A DNA stretch of 64,000 nucleotides from Pseudomonas sp. LS1212 (GCF_024741815.1 NZ_CP102951.1:2495001-2559000); one strand, 5' to 3'; counted from the stretch's first letter, positions 31,903-42,160 are shown. Numbers and translations are program-made. Notes: generated by a model not told the origin, from the letters alone.

Positions 31903-33383
31903 GCACTCGAATCTGGAAAGGGGCTTTGTTGGCAAGCTTCTCGGTTGCCTTGGGGGTTGCCGGCGGGTACTGGTTCGCTCAGCAGCGCATGAGCGCAATG
32001 CCTGGTGCCGCCACCGAACAGAGTCCCAGGACGCAAGACGAACGCAAGGCACTGTATTGGTACGATCCAATGTACCCGCAGCAGAAGTTCGATAAACCGG
32101 GTAAATCGCCCTTCATGGACATGCAACTGGTGCCGCAATACGTGGACGCCTCGACGAACAGCGCAGCCGTCAGCATCGACCCAAGTCTGACCCAGAACCT
32201 CGGCCTGCGCCTGGCGACAGTCAGTCGGGGAGTTCTCGCTTCCAGCCTGGACGTGGTGGGTGTGCTGGCGTTCAACGAGCGGGATGTCGCGGTAGTTCAG
32301 GCGCGTACCGCTGGCTTTGTGGAGCGGGTCTATGCCCATGCTCCAGGTGATGTACTCAAAGCCAACGCGGCATTGGCGGACATACTGGTACCGGAATGGG
32401 CCGCTGCCCAGGAAGAGTTTCTTGCACTCAAACGCAATGGCGATGCTGACCTGCTGGCGGCGGCACGCCAACGGCTGCGCCTCACCGGGATGCCGGCGGC
32501 GCTGATTACTCAGGTAGAGCGCAGCGGCAAGGTCCAGCCGAACCTGACCCTCACCAGTCCCATTGGTGGTGTGCTGCAAGAGTTGGAGGTACGCGAGGGA
32601 ATGACGGTGGCCGCCGGCGAGACCCTGGCACGCGTCAATGGTTTGAGTAGTGTCTGGCTGGCCGTGTCCGTTCCAGAGTCGGAGGCTGGAACGATCGTCG
32701 TCGGTCAAACGGTAGAAGCACGCCTGCCAGCCTTCCCAGGGACTGTGCTCAACGGCACGGTTAGCGCGATTCTTCCGGAAACCAATCCGGACAGTCGCAC
32801 CATTCGTGTACGCGTCGAACTACCCAACCCTGACGGGCGCCTCAGACCCGGATTGACGGCACAGGTGCGCCTGAGTCGCTCGACCGGGCAAAGCGTGTTG
32901 TGGGTACCGAGCGAGGCTGTTGTTCGCACCGGCCGACGCGCCTTGGTGATGCTTGCCGAAGACGCCGGTCGCTACCGGCCAGTAGAGGTTCAACTTGGGC
33001 AGGAAAGCGAAGGCAAGACGGTGGTGTTGAAAGGTCTGGAGGAAGGCCAGCAGGTGGTTTCCTCCGGACAGTTCCTGCTCGACTCCGAGGCCAGCCTCAA
33101 GGGAATCGTCGCGAGAACGCTGGAAATACCACCACCTCCCTCCACAGCTGCAGCCTTTCATGAGACCGATGGGCAGGTTATCGAAATCGACAGCAAAGAG
33201 GTAACCCTCGCCCATGGGCCGTTCAAGACGCTGGGCATGCCTGGCATGACCATGACCTTCCCATTGGCTGACCCGGCGCTCATGCAAGGACTCAAGGCGG
33301 GCGACAAGGTTCGTGTATCAGTCAGTCAAACCGACGATGGTTTGCGAGTAGAGCGCCTGGAAAAATCAGGGGGCCAGCCATGA
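31899..33383 (+). CDS. cusB: RND periplasmic adaptor, CusB type with CusF-like domain
   Basis: The 494-residue membrane-fusion protein has an N-terminal anchor, a heavy-metal-binding domain (YWYDPMYPQQKFDKPGKSPF, MDMQLVP), the lipoyl and alpha-hairpin domains, and a beta-barrel. Residues about 425-490 form a fused CusF-like domain (HGPFKTLGMPGMTMTFPL), which binds Cu(I)/Ag(I) via Met and Trp-type sites. The gene overlaps both neighbours by 4 bases, showing strict translational coupling. Confidence 0.92.
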   Translation: MSTRIWKGALLASFSVALGVAGGYWFAQQRMSAMPGAATEQSPRTQDERKALYWYDPMYPQQKFDKPGKSPFMDMQLVPQYVDASTNSAAVSIDPSLTQNLGLRLATVSRGVLASSLDVVGVLAFNERDVAVVQARTAGFVERVYAHAPGDVLKANAALADILVPEWAAAQEEFLALKRNGDADLLAAARQRLRLTGMPAALITQVERSGKVQPNLTLTSPIGGVLQELEVREGMTVAAGETLARVNGLSSVWLAVSVPESEAGTIVVGQTVEARLPAFPGTVLNGTVSAILPETNPDSRTIRVRVELPNPDGRLRPGLTAQVRLSRSTGQSVLWVPSEAVVRTGRRALVMLAEDAGRYRPVEVQLGQESEGKTVVLKGLEEGQQVVSSGQFLLDSEASLKGIVARTLEIPPPPSTAAAFHETDGQVIEIDSKEVTLAHGPFKTLGMPGMTMTFPLADPALMQGLKAGDKVRVSVSQTDDGLRVERLEKSGGQP

Positions 33384-36300
33384 TCGCTGCCCTTATCCGC
33401 TGGTCAGTGGCCAACCGCTTCCTGGTGCTGCTGGCGACGCTGTTCGTCACCGCCTGGGGTGTCTGGTCGGTGCAGAGCACCCCCATCGATGCACTGCCGG
33501 ACCTCTCCGATGTTCAGGTGATCATCCGCACGCCTTATCCCGGACAAGCACCGCAGATCGTTGAAAACCAGGTGACCTATCCGTTGACCACCACCATGCT
33601 CTCGGTACCGGGGGCAAAGACCGTGCGTGGCTACTCCTTCTTCGGCGACAGCTTCGTTTACGTGCTGTTTGAAGACGGTACTGACGTGTACTGGGCTCGC
33701 TCGCGGGTGCTGGAATACCTGAGCCAGATACAAAGTCGCCTGCCAGCCACCGCCAAACCGGCGTTGGGGCCAGATGCCACGGGGGTAGGCTGGATATATC
33801 AGTACGCGCTGGTGGATCGCAGTGGCGGCCACGACCTGGCGCAACTGCGCGCCCTGCAGGACTGGTTCCTCAAGTTCGAACTCAAGACCCTGGCGAACGT
33901 TGCCGAGGTGGCCACCGTGGGCGGCATGGTCAAGCAGTACCAAGTGCAGCTCGACCCACTCAAACTGGCGAGCCTGGGCATTACCCAGGCCGAGGTTGTC
34001 GAGGCCATCGGCAAGGCCAATCAGGAAACCGGTGGTGCGGTGCTGGAGATGGCCGAGGCCGAGTACATGGTGCGCGCCTCCGGTTACCTGAAGACCCTCA
34101 ATGACTTTCGCGCGATTCCACTCAAGCTCGGTGTCGGTGGCGTACCGGTAAGCCTGGGCGATGTGGCGACTATCCAGTTGGGCCCGGAAATGCGTCGCGG
34201 CATCACCGAACTCGACGGCGAAGGCGAGACGGTCGGCGGCGTGGTGATTCTGCGCAGTGGCAAGAACGCTCGCGAAACCATTGCAGCGGTCAAGACCAAG
34301 CTCGACGAGTTGAAAAGAAGCCTGCCTGCCGGGGTTGAAATCGTCACTACCTACGACCGCAGCAAGCTGATTGACCGCGCCGTGGAAAATCTCAGCCACA
34401 AACTGCTTGAGGAGTTCATCGTCGTCGCCTTGGTCTGCGGGCTATTTCTCTGGCATCTGCGCTCATCGCTGGTGGCCATTATCTCCCTGCCGATTGGGGT
34501 GCTCATTGCTTTCATCGTCATGCGCCACCAAGGGATCAATGCCAACATCATGTCCCTCGGCGGGATCGCTATTGCCATCGGTGCCATGGTCGACGCCGCG
34601 GTGGTCATGATCGAAAACGCCCACAAAAAGGTCGAGGCGTGGCACGCGGCCCATCCTGGGGAAGAACTGGAGGGCGAACACCACTGGCATGTGATGACCG
34701 AAGCGGCCGCCGAGGTTGGGCCGGCGTTGTTCTTCTGCCTGTTGATCATCACTCTATCGTTCATTCCGGTGTTCACCCTGGAGGCCCAGGAGGGCCGCCT
34801 GTTCGGCCCGTTGGCCTTCACCAAAACCTATGCCATGGCTGCGGCGGCCGGTCTGTCGGTGACCTTGGTGCCGGTGTTGATGGGCTATTGGATTCGCGGA
34901 CGGATTCCCAAAGAAGAACAGAACCCGTTGAACCGCTGGCTGATCAGGCTCTATCAACCAGCCCTGGACGCGGTGCTGCATCGGCCCAAAGTCACCCTGC
35001 TGATCGCGCTACTGGTTTTTCTCAGCACGTTATGGCCGATCGCTCGCTTGGGTGGCGAGTTCCTGCCACCGCTGGACGAGGGCGACCTGCTCTACATGCC
35101 CTCGGCCCTGCCGGGGTTGTCAGCGCAGAAGGCAGCGCAGCTGTTGCAGCAGACCGACCGCCTGATCAAGACGGTGCCCGAAGTCGAGCATGTCTTTGGT
35201 AAAGCTGGCCGCGCTGAAACCGCCACCGACCCGGCACCGCTAGAGATGTTCGAGACCACCATCCAGTTCAAGCCGCGTGAGCAATGGCGCCCCGGCCTGA
35301 CTCAGGAGAAGCTGGTAGAGGAATTGGATCGGGTGGTACGTGTCCCAGGATTGACCAACATCTGGATACCGCCGATCCGCAACCGTATCGACATGCTCGC
35401 CACTGGGATCAAGAGCCCGATCGGGGTGAAGATCGCCGGCGCCAACTTGACGGATATCGATGCGGCCACTCAGGCCGTCGAGCGCGTGGCCAAGGACGTG
35501 CCCGGGGTCAGTTCGGCCCTGGCTGAGCGCCTGACCGGCGGACGTTATATCGACGTGGATATCGACCGTAAGGCCGCTGCCCGCTACGGGCTGAATATCG
35601 CCGATGTGCAATCAATCGTCGCCGGGGCTATCGGCGGTGAAAATGTTGGAGAGACGATTGAAGGGCTCGCGCGCTTCCCGATCAACGTGCGTTATCCCCG
35701 TGAGTGGCGTGACTCGCTCGGCACTCTGGAGCAATTGCCGATCTTCACCCCGCAGGGGAGTCAGATCACTCTCGGCACGGTGGCGAAGGTCAAGGTCAGC
35801 GACGGCCCGCCGATGTTCAAGAGCGAGAACGCACGACCTTCCGGCTGGGTGTACATCGATGTGCGTGGCCGGGATATTGCTTCGGTGGTTGCCGACCTGC
35901 GCCGGGTCGTCAGTGAGCAGGTCAAATTGCAGCCAGGAATGAGCCTGAGCTACTCAGGGCAGTTCGAATTTCTTGAACGAGCCAACGCGCGGCTCAAGCT
36001 GGTGGTGCCGGCCACGCTGCTGATCATCTTCGTGCTGCTCTACCTGACATTCGCCCGTTTCGACGAGGCCTTGCTGATCATGGCAACCCTGCCGTTCGCG
36101 CTGACTGGCGGGGCGTGGTTCCTCTATCTGCTCGGGTTCAACCTGTCTGTAGCTACGGGCGTCGGGTTTATCGCCTTGGCAGGTGTGTCTGCCGAATTTG
36201 GCGTGATCATGCTGCTCTATCTGAAGAACGCCTGGGCCGAACATGAAGACGCCGGTGACAGTACCGAGCGTGGTCTGGTTGCAGCGATTCGCGAAGGCGC

Positions 36301-36505
36301 GGTGCAGCGCGTTCGACCCAAGGCCATGACAGTGGCGGTCATCATCGCCGGCCTGTTGCCGATTTTCTGGGGAAGCGGAACCGGCAGCGAAGTGATGAGC
36401 CGCATCGCCGCGCCCATGGTCGGCGGCATGATCACTGCACCCTTACTCTCCCTGTTCGTCATTCCGGCAGCCTACCGCCTGATGCGCCGCCGGCGCCTCG
36501 CGTAG
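33380..36505 (+). CDS. cusA: Heavy-metal efflux RND pump CusA
   Basis: A 1041-residue HME-RND inner-membrane pump. Visible are the periplasmic metal-site methionines (LLYMPSALPG, LEMFETTIQF, RIDMLATGIK), which correspond to the E. coli CusA triad. Helix 4 carries GGIAIAIGAMVDAAVVMIEN with the proton-relay Asp. The C-terminal pattern LRPKAMTVAVII-type is present as RVRPKAMTVAVIIAGLLPIF. It exports Cu(I)/Ag(I) through CusC. Full length. Confidence 0.95.
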   Translation: MIAALIRWSVANRFLVLLATLFVTAWGVWSVQSTPIDALPDLSDVQVIIRTPYPGQAPQIVENQVTYPLTTTMLSVPGAKTVRGYSFFGDSFVYVLFEDGTDVYWARSRVLEYLSQIQSRLPATAKPALGPDATGVGWIYQYALVDRSGGHDLAQLRALQDWFLKFELKTLANVAEVATVGGMVKQYQVQLDPLKLASLGITQAEVVEAIGKANQETGGAVLEMAEAEYMVRASGYLKTLNDFRAIPLKLGVGGVPVSLGDVATIQLGPEMRRGITELDGEGETVGGVVILRSGKNARETIAAVKTKLDELKRSLPAGVEIVTTYDRSKLIDRAVENLSHKLLEEFIVVALVCGLFLWHLRSSLVAIISLPIGVLIAFIVMRHQGINANIMSLGGIAIAIGAMVDAAVVMIENAHKKVEAWHAAHPGEELEGEHHWHVMTEAAAEVGPALFFCLLIITLSFIPVFTLEAQEGRLFGPLAFTKTYAMAAAAGLSVTLVPVLMGYWIRGRIPKEEQNPLNRWLIRLYQPALDAVLHRPKVTLLIALLVFLSTLWPIARLGGEFLPPLDEGDLLYMPSALPGLSAQKAAQLLQQTDRLIKTVPEVEHVFGKAGRAETATDPAPLEMFETTIQFKPREQWRPGLTQEKLVEELDRVVRVPGLTNIWIPPIRNRIDMLATGIKSPIGVKIAGANLTDIDAATQAVERVAKDVPGVSSALAERLTGGRYIDVDIDRKAAARYGLNIADVQSIVAGAIGGENVGETIEGLARFPINVRYPREWRDSLGTLEQLPIFTPQGSQITLGTVAKVKVSDGPPMFKSENARPSGWVYIDVRGRDIASVVADLRRVVSEQVKLQPGMSLSYSGQFEFLERANARLKLVVPATLLIIFVLLYLTFARFDEALLIMATLPFALTGGAWFLYLLGFNLSVATGVGFIALAGVSAEFGVIMLLYLKNAWAEHEDAGDSTERGLVAAIREGAVQRVRPKAMTVAVIIAGLLPIFWGSGTGSEVMSRIAAPMVGGMITAPLLSLFVIPAAYRLMRRRRLA

Positions 36506-36513
36506 CAGGCACG

Positions 36514-36540
36514 CGCCGCCGGCCCGACCGGGTGGCGGCG
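36514..36540 (+). terminator. GC-rich hairpin after cusA
   Basis: CGCCGCC (36514-36520) pairs with GGCGGCG (36534-36540) nine bases after the cusA stop. No T-tract follows, so it is only a possible terminator. Confidence 0.4.
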
Positions 36541-36559
36541 AGTGAGGGGGGGGACTGGA

Positions 36560-36913
36560 TCACGCGTTCACGATCATCTCGAAACCGCCGAAGATCATCC
36601 GCTGACCATCGAAGGGCATCGGGTTGACGTCCGGTTGGAGCCGGGGATCGGCCATGACCTTGGCCATCCCCGCATCGCGCATTTGACGGTTGGGCCAGAG
36701 TATCCAGGAAAACACCACCGTCTCGTCTTCCTTCCGTTTTACCGCCATCGGGAACGAGGTCAGTTTGCCGTCGGGCACATCATCCCCCCAGCACTCGACA
36801 ACGCTCAATGCCCCATACTCCTTGAAAATGGCCGCAGCGGATTCGGCATGGCGCTTGAACGCCTCGCGGTTGGCGGTAGGTACGGCAGCAACTAAGCCAT
36901 CAACATAAGACAT
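36560..36913 (-). CDS. DUF1428 family protein
   Basis: The 117-residue protein starts MSYVDGLVAAVPTANREAFK behind GGAG. It has the DUF1428 (YbaA-like) alpha/beta dimeric-barrel pattern: ECWGDDVPDGKLTSFPMAVK, ETVVFSWILWPNRQMRDAGM, MPFDGQRMIFGGFE. Function unknown. It is convergent with cusA and outside the metal operons. Confidence 0.88.
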   Translation of the reverse strand: MSYVDGLVAAVPTANREAFKRHAESAAAIFKEYGALSVVECWGDDVPDGKLTSFPMAVKRKEDETVVFSWILWPNRQMRDAGMAKVMADPRLQPDVNPMPFDGQRMIFGGFEMIVNA

Positions 36914-37099
36914 GATCAATCTCCTGCCTGGATTGCGTGGATAGGCGCAATCGACCTCGCGCCGATCGCGTCTGCGATCCCGGGTCGATCTGCTTATAAG
37001 TCGATCCGGCGGGCGTCAATTCGACAGGCCTGCCGGTGAAGATCTTCACGCGCCGACCGACGGTCATTCCCGACCCTTGCAGTCGATACCAGGCTGGTG

Positions 37100-38773
37100 T
37101 CAGGTGCAGCAGCCATTGCCCACCCGGCAGAAACAGGACGCGCTGATCCCTTCATCGGCCCGGGCCATCGCCAGGTCGAGACGGGGTTGCACTGCCGCCA
37201 GTTCCGCGTGCTTGCCAAGGCGCTGCAGGCACTCCACATAGCCGTGCAGGCTCCATACATTGTCCGGGTGCTGTGACGCCCGACTGAGGGAGTTATCCAG
37301 CCCCAGATCGGCCCGATAGACCTGTGCCGCTTCTTCTGCCCGGCCTTGCTCCAGGAGCAGCGCGCCCAGCGCATGCCGGGCCGGTTGCATCCATCCCCAC
37401 GGCTCGTCGTAGGGCAGGTTGTCGTCCAGTTCCAGTGCCTGGTGCAGGTACGCAAAGGCGCTGTCGTGGTTGCCCTTGCGATACTCGATTTCCCCCCGCA
37501 GCATCTGGGCGGCAATGGCCAGGATATCGGTGCAGGTATTGTTGAAGATGTACCGTGTCGGTGGCACTCGGGGTAATGCTTCAAGGAAGCGTTGTTGCTC
37601 GGCTTCTGCGGCGGCTATCTGCGCCAATGCCGCGTGCGCCACCCCTTTGCCGTAATGGAGTACCGCCGTCGTCATGCTGTACAGCTGCGGGTCGTCGGGC
37701 AGGGGCTCGGCAAGAATTTCCCGCCACTTGCCGAACCGTATCAGCACGTGCACCTTCATCGACACGAAGCCTTCCAGCCAATCGGCCATGGGCGGCTGCG
37801 TCACGCGCAGCAGTTCTTCGGGAATCGTCGCGGCAAGTTCATTGGCGGCGTCCAGGGCCGGGCGGTACTGGCCGAGAAACATCGCCGAATAGAGCTTGAA
37901 GTGATAGTTGTGGCTTCTGTAGAGCGTGTAGAAATGCAGCGGCCCTTCACGTTCCAGGTACTTGCGGTCGGCCAGGATCGCCTGGCCGTTGGTCACCATC
38001 CCTGCATGGTAATGGCCGCAGAGTACGTCGATATGCGACGCCATATGGCGCAAATGCCCTGCATCGGGCACCAGATCGCGCAGCACATCGCAAGCCCGCA
38101 ACGCCCGTTCCGGGTGGGGCGACATCTCCATGGTATGGATATACATGTGCAGCACGCCCGGGTGTGGTTGCTCCCCGTGCTGTTCCATTCGCCGCAGCGC
38201 CTGCTCGAGAACGGCCACTGCCTCGAGCGTATCGGCGCCCGCTGCCGGAGCTCCGCTCTTGAGGTCCCATAACTGCCAGGGCGTGCGGTTGATCAGCGCC
38301 TCGGCAAACAGCGCGCTGACATCAGGATCGTCGGGAAAGGCGGCGTAGACATCGCGCATGGCCGCCGCATAGGCATCGTTCCAGGTGCAGAGCTCTTCAG
38401 GCCCTGCCGTGTGATCGGATCGGTAACGCTGCTCCAGCGCCCGGATCAGCGCCTGTTCCACTGGCGTCGCGCCGTCGACGCGTGCCAGCGCGGCTTCCGT
38501 CGCCCGGCGGGCCTCGGCCACGGCCTGGGTCAGTTCCGGCTGGGTAAAGGCGTCCCAGCGCTTGTTGTAGTTCGAGCCCGAGGCATGCGCGATGCCCCAA
38601 TAAGCCATCGCGCATCGGCTGTCGAGTTCGGCAGCCTTGTGGAAACACCGTACGGATTCTTCATGGTTGTAGCCGTAGCACCACAACAGCCCACGATCGA
38701 ACCAGACTTGCGCCTGATCGGAGCTCGTTGTGACCGGACGGCGGTAGGTACCCAAATCGTAATAGTCACGCAT
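37100..38773 (-). CDS. Tetratricopeptide-repeat protein
   Basis: A 557-residue cytosolic protein built of helical TPR units, for example WFDRGLLWCYGYNHEESVRC followed by FHKAAELDSRCAMAYWGIAH, and late repeats such as GNHDSAFAYLHQALELDDNL. Central HMYIHTMEMSPHPERAL and HMASHIDVLCGHYHAG segments are conserved in this family of long TPR proteins. It ends CRVGNGCCT. No catalytic domain or signal peptide. Partner unknown. About 185 bases of featureless sequence separate it from the DUF1428 gene. Confidence 0.8.
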   Translation of the reverse strand: MRDYYDLGTYRRPVTTSSDQAQVWFDRGLLWCYGYNHEESVRCFHKAAELDSRCAMAYWGIAHASGSNYNKRWDAFTQPELTQAVAEARRATEAALARVDGATPVEQALIRALEQRYRSDHTAGPEELCTWNDAYAAAMRDVYAAFPDDPDVSALFAEALINRTPWQLWDLKSGAPAAGADTLEAVAVLEQALRRMEQHGEQPHPGVLHMYIHTMEMSPHPERALRACDVLRDLVPDAGHLRHMASHIDVLCGHYHAGMVTNGQAILADRKYLEREGPLHFYTLYRSHNYHFKLYSAMFLGQYRPALDAANELAATIPEELLRVTQPPMADWLEGFVSMKVHVLIRFGKWREILAEPLPDDPQLYSMTTAVLHYGKGVAHAALAQIAAAEAEQQRFLEALPRVPPTRYIFNNTCTDILAIAAQMLRGEIEYRKGNHDSAFAYLHQALELDDNLPYDEPWGWMQPARHALGALLLEQGRAEEAAQVYRADLGLDNSLSRASQHPDNVWSLHGYVECLQRLGKHAELAAVQPRLDLAMARADEGISASCFCRVGNGCCT

Positions 38774-38933
38774 CGACTTGTCCTCGCTGGGTCGTCACTG
38801 CATGCCACACAGACCTCCATGAATTTACGTCAATGATTTCGTGGGTGAGCGCCAGCCTGATAAATGGCACTATATGCAGCTCTCGAGCAGTAGAACCGAC
38901 GACTGTGCCGTTTAGATCCAGGAGCGCAACCCA

Positions 38934-40199
38934 TTGAGTACGCAGAAAACCGTGACCGTCATTGCGCCAGACTTTTCCTTGCGCGGAAAGGTCACGCCAC
39001 CGGGTTCCAAATCCATCACCAACCGTGCCTTGCTGCTGGCTGCGCTGGCTTCGGGCACCAGTCGCCTGACCGGTGCACTGAAAAGCGACGACACCCGGCA
39101 CATGTCCAATGCGCTGCGGCTGATGGGCGTGATCATCGACGAACCCGACGACACCACCTTCGTGGTCACCAGCCAGGGCAGGCTGCAGGTGCCCGGGCAG
39201 GCGCTGTTCCTCGGCAATGCCGGGACCGCGATGCGTTTTCTGACGGCGGCGGTGGCGACGGTCGATGGGACGGTGGTCCTCGATGGTGATGACTATATGC
39301 GCAAGCGGCCCATCGGCCCGCTGCTGGCGTCCTTGCGTCAGGGTGGCTTGAACGTCGACAGCCCCAATGGCTGCCCACCGGTCACCGTCCAGGGTGCCGG
39401 GCAGGTTCAGGCCAGGCGCTTCGAGATCGACGGGGGTTTGTCCAGCCAGTACGTTTCGGCGCTGCTGATGCTGGCTGCCTGCGGTCAGGCGCCCATTGAA
39501 GTGGCGCTGACCGGCAAGGACATCGGCGCGCGCGGTTATGTCGACCTGACCCTGGCGTGCATGCGCGCCTTCGGTGCTCGGGTCGAAGCGCTGGACGACA
39601 GTACCTGGCGCGTGGCCGCGACCGGTTATACCGCTACCGATTACCTGATCGAGCCGGATGCCTCTGCGGCGACCTACCTCTGGGCGGCGCAGGCCTTGAC
39701 CGACGGCGCCATCGACCTGGGCGTCGCCGATGCGGACTTCACCCAGCCCGATGCCCGGGCCAATGAGGTGATCGTACAGTTTCCGAACATGCCGGCTGTG
39801 ATCAACGGTTCGCAGATGCAAGATGCCATCCCGACCCTGGCCGTACTGGCAGCCTTCAACCGGACACCGGTGCGCTTCACCGAACTTGCCAACCTGCGGG
39901 TCAAGGAATGTGACCGCGTCCAGGCCCTGTACGACGGTTTGAATGCCATCCGCCCGGGGTTGGCGACTGTCGAGGGTGATGACCTGCTGGTAGCGGCCGA
40001 CCCGGCGCTGGCCGGGACGTCCTGCAACGCGCTGATCGACACCCACGCCGACCATCGGATTGCCATGTGCTTTGCATTGGCTGGATTGAAAGTCTCGGGT
40101 ATCCGGATTCAAGATCCCGATTGCGTGGCCAAGACCTATCCGGGTTACTGGCAGGCGCTGGCCTCGCTTGGGGTGCAGATGCAGTTCGAGAACGCGTAG
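38934..40199 (+). CDS. aroA: 3-phosphoshikimate 1-carboxyvinyltransferase (EPSP synthase), stand-alone
   Basis: The 421-residue enzyme starts with TTG at 38934, ten bases after AGGAG. It has the expected motifs: PGSKSITNRALLLAALASGT, LGNAGTAMRFLTAAVA, LRVKECDRVQALYDGL and DTHADHRIAMCFAL. It joins shikimate-3-phosphate and PEP in aromatic amino-acid synthesis. Pseudomonas normally carries a tyrA-aroA fusion, so this is probably a second copy. The position equal to E. coli Pro101 in the GTAMRP loop is Phe here. Confidence 0.92.
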   Translation: MSTQKTVTVIAPDFSLRGKVTPPGSKSITNRALLLAALASGTSRLTGALKSDDTRHMSNALRLMGVIIDEPDDTTFVVTSQGRLQVPGQALFLGNAGTAMRFLTAAVATVDGTVVLDGDDYMRKRPIGPLLASLRQGGLNVDSPNGCPPVTVQGAGQVQARRFEIDGGLSSQYVSALLMLAACGQAPIEVALTGKDIGARGYVDLTLACMRAFGARVEALDDSTWRVAATGYTATDYLIEPDASAATYLWAAQALTDGAIDLGVADADFTQPDARANEVIVQFPNMPAVINGSQMQDAIPTLAVLAAFNRTPVRFTELANLRVKECDRVQALYDGLNAIRPGLATVEGDDLLVAADPALAGTSCNALIDTHADHRIAMCFALAGLKVSGIRIQDPDCVAKTYPGYWQALASLGVQMQFENA

Positions 40200-40214
40200 G
40201 TCCGAGTGATTCTG

Positions 40215-40310
40215 GAGGCCCTTCGGGCCTCAGCGCAGCCTGCGGCAGCGGCTACAAAGGTCCGTCGGCGTAGCCGCTGCCGAAGGCTGCGCTGAGGCCC
40301 GGAGGGCCTC
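40215..40310. repeat. REPIN / long inverted repeat after aroA
   Basis: Two 41-base arms (40215-40255 and 40270-40310) form a near-perfect inverted repeat around 14 bases. The inner part contains GTAGCCGCTGCCGAAGGCTG, a Pseudomonas REP core. It may also act as the aroA terminator and separates convergent genes. Confidence 0.85.
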
Positions 40311-40327
40311 TCGATTCAGAGGTATCC

Positions 40328-41404
40328 CTATATCTTCCACCGCCTGGCCGTTCGTGCCAGGCGATGCTGCAAGCGATCGAGGTTCTTCACCAGTTGCCGG
40401 GTCAGCAACTGGTAGCCCGCAAGCTCCGTGGGTACGCCGCCCTCGGTTGGCATCTCCAGCAGCGCGGCTTCGGCCTTGCGCTCCAGCCTGTCCGTAGCCC
40501 CTGCCTGCAACGCCCGGGCCATGCCGATCAGTTGCCGCGAGATATAGCGGTGCTCGGCACTCAAGCGGCTCTGCAACTGAGTCATGTCTGCCTGGTCCGC
40601 CCCTGTAGGGCGGATGTTGGCGAGGATCTCCAGTGTGCTCAGGCACATCCTGAAGTGGCCCTGGATAGCCTCCAGTTCGGTGATGGAGATTTTGACTTCC
40701 TTGGACACCGAAGGCATGAGCGAGCGCAGTTGTAGCATGGTGGCGTTCAGTTTCGTCATCAGCTTGAGATGCTCGTCGGCGTTGGCCGACTGCCCACTGA
40801 TGATGCGCCCGTACACCGTGGCGCAGTCGCGCAAGCCACTGGCCAGGTTGTAGCGCCATGAGTAGACCGCATACAGCGGCAGGGCGAAGGAAAATGCCAG
40901 CGCCAGGACAATGCCGATGAGGATGTCCACCGTGCGCCACAGGCCGTCGGTCATCGGGTTGTAGCCATGGCCGGCGACGACGAACAGGGTGATGGCCGAG
41001 AGCAGGGCGGTATAGCCGCCCTTGCCGATGGCGTGATAGGCGAAGAAACCGCACGCCAGCGACATGATGCTGTACGTCAACAGCGGTATGCCCAGCCAGG
41101 CCTGCTGGGCGACCACCGCCAGGCCGAGCCCGGCACCGATCAAGGTGCCATAGGCCCGCTCGATGGCTTTCTTGCCGATATTGCCGTGGTGTTGCAGGCC
41201 GCCAATCACAATCAGCATGGTCACCGAGGCCCATTCACCGTGGGGCAGGTTCAGGCCGGTGGTCAACAGGATCGAGACCAGCAACCCTAGCACCACGCGC
41301 GCGGCGTGGATCAAGCGGGCGTGATGGTAGCGTCGGTACGGGTCCAGCAGGGGCCGCAGCAGTCTTCGCAGCCAGGACGGCAGGTGTAAGGAGAGAGCTG
41401 TCTT
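40328..41404 (-). CDS. FUSC-family inner-membrane transporter
   Basis: About 358 residues from the ATG at 41404 (MKTALSLHLPSWLRRLLRPL). The frame can extend to 41530, and neither start has a strong ribosome site. Five to six helices (IHAARVVLGLLVSILLTTGL, GEWASVTMLIVIGGLQHHGN) carry the FUSC/AaeB signature, then a cytosolic helical domain ends in RQLVKNLDRLQHRLARTARR. Related proteins export aromatic acids or fusaric acid. Full-size AaeB is longer; this is the single-repeat type. Confidence 0.8.
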   Translation of the reverse strand, partial: KTALSLHLPSWLRRLLRPLLDPYRRYHHARLIHAARVVLGLLVSILLTTGLNLPHGEWASVTMLIVIGGLQHHGNIGKKAIERAYGTLIGAGLGLAVVAQQAWLGIPLLTYSIMSLACGFFAYHAIGKGGYTALLSAITLFVVAGHGYNPMTDGLWRTVDILIGIVLALAFSFALPLYAVYSWRYNLASGLRDCATVYGRIISGQSANADEHLKLMTKLNATMLQLRSLMPSVSKEVKISITELEAIQGHFRMCLSTLEILANIRPTGADQADMTQLQSRLSAEHRYISRQLIGMARALQAGATDRLERKAEAALLEMPTEGGVPTELAGYQLLTRQLVKNLDRLQHRLARTARRWKI

Positions 41405-41543
41405 CATCCGTTGAGTGACCCATTGCCAGCAGGATTGGACAGCCATGTAACGCTGAAACGGTCGCTTATCCAAGCACATTTTGCCGGGTATAAACCACCA
41501 GCACGATTGCCCCGTGTTCAGATCCTGCACGTGTGCTCTTCAT

Positions 41544-42160
41544 TCAAAGGTCCTTGACCAACCGCAGGGCGTCATAGATTGCCGCATGGGTATTGCGCGC
41601 GGCCACGGCATCGCCAATGCGAAACAGCTGGAACGAGCCAGCTGGGTTGGTCACCACTTGCTGAGGATTGCCAACGATCAGGTCCTGCTGCTCGATGACG
41701 CCGCCATTGCTGGAGGCGGCCTTGAGTTCGAAATACAACTCGTCCAGCGGCCGGGTGCCGTGGTTGACCAGCACCTGATCGATGCGGCGGGTCTTGCGGG
41801 CATTGCCGTAGTCGCTGTCGATGGTCGCCAGCAACGCCTGCCCCTCGCGCTCGACCGCGAGCAGGCGAAAGGTGACCGTGAAGGTAGTGTCCAGGGCCTG
41901 CAGCGAGCGCATATAGGGCACCAGGTACATGGCCATGACTTCCGGGGCGAAGCTCCGGTCGGGGGTCATGATTTCCACTTTGGCGCCGCTTTTGGCGATG
42001 AACTCGGCCGCCTGCAGACCGGCGTGGTCGCCGGCGTCATCGAACAGCAAGTCCAGCGTCTCGGTGGGTAGGGTCATGGTGTTGTTCCGTTCAATGTCGA
42101 TACACCACTCCAGGCCGTTGGCATTGGCTCGGCACTCCGAGACTTGCGGTCTGACTCACC
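41544..42160 (-). pseudogene. DgcA-like dehydrogenase, C-terminal fragment only
   Basis: From about 42150 the minus strand reads SECRANANGLEWCIDIERNN in frame into MTLPTETLDLLFDDAGDHAG and on to the natural C-terminus (HAAIYDALRLVKDL). This is the last third of the ~680-residue NADH:flavin-oxidoreductase/NAD-binding enzymes of the DgcA (dimethylglycine demethylation) family. The flavin barrel and Fe-S motif are absent. A REPIN begins about 40 bases further upstream, so the gene was truncated near it. Confidence 0.72.

Noticed and set aside
37592..38272. A 226-residue plus-strand frame
   Set aside because: Antisense to the TPR protein, whose helical repeats are clear on the minus strand.
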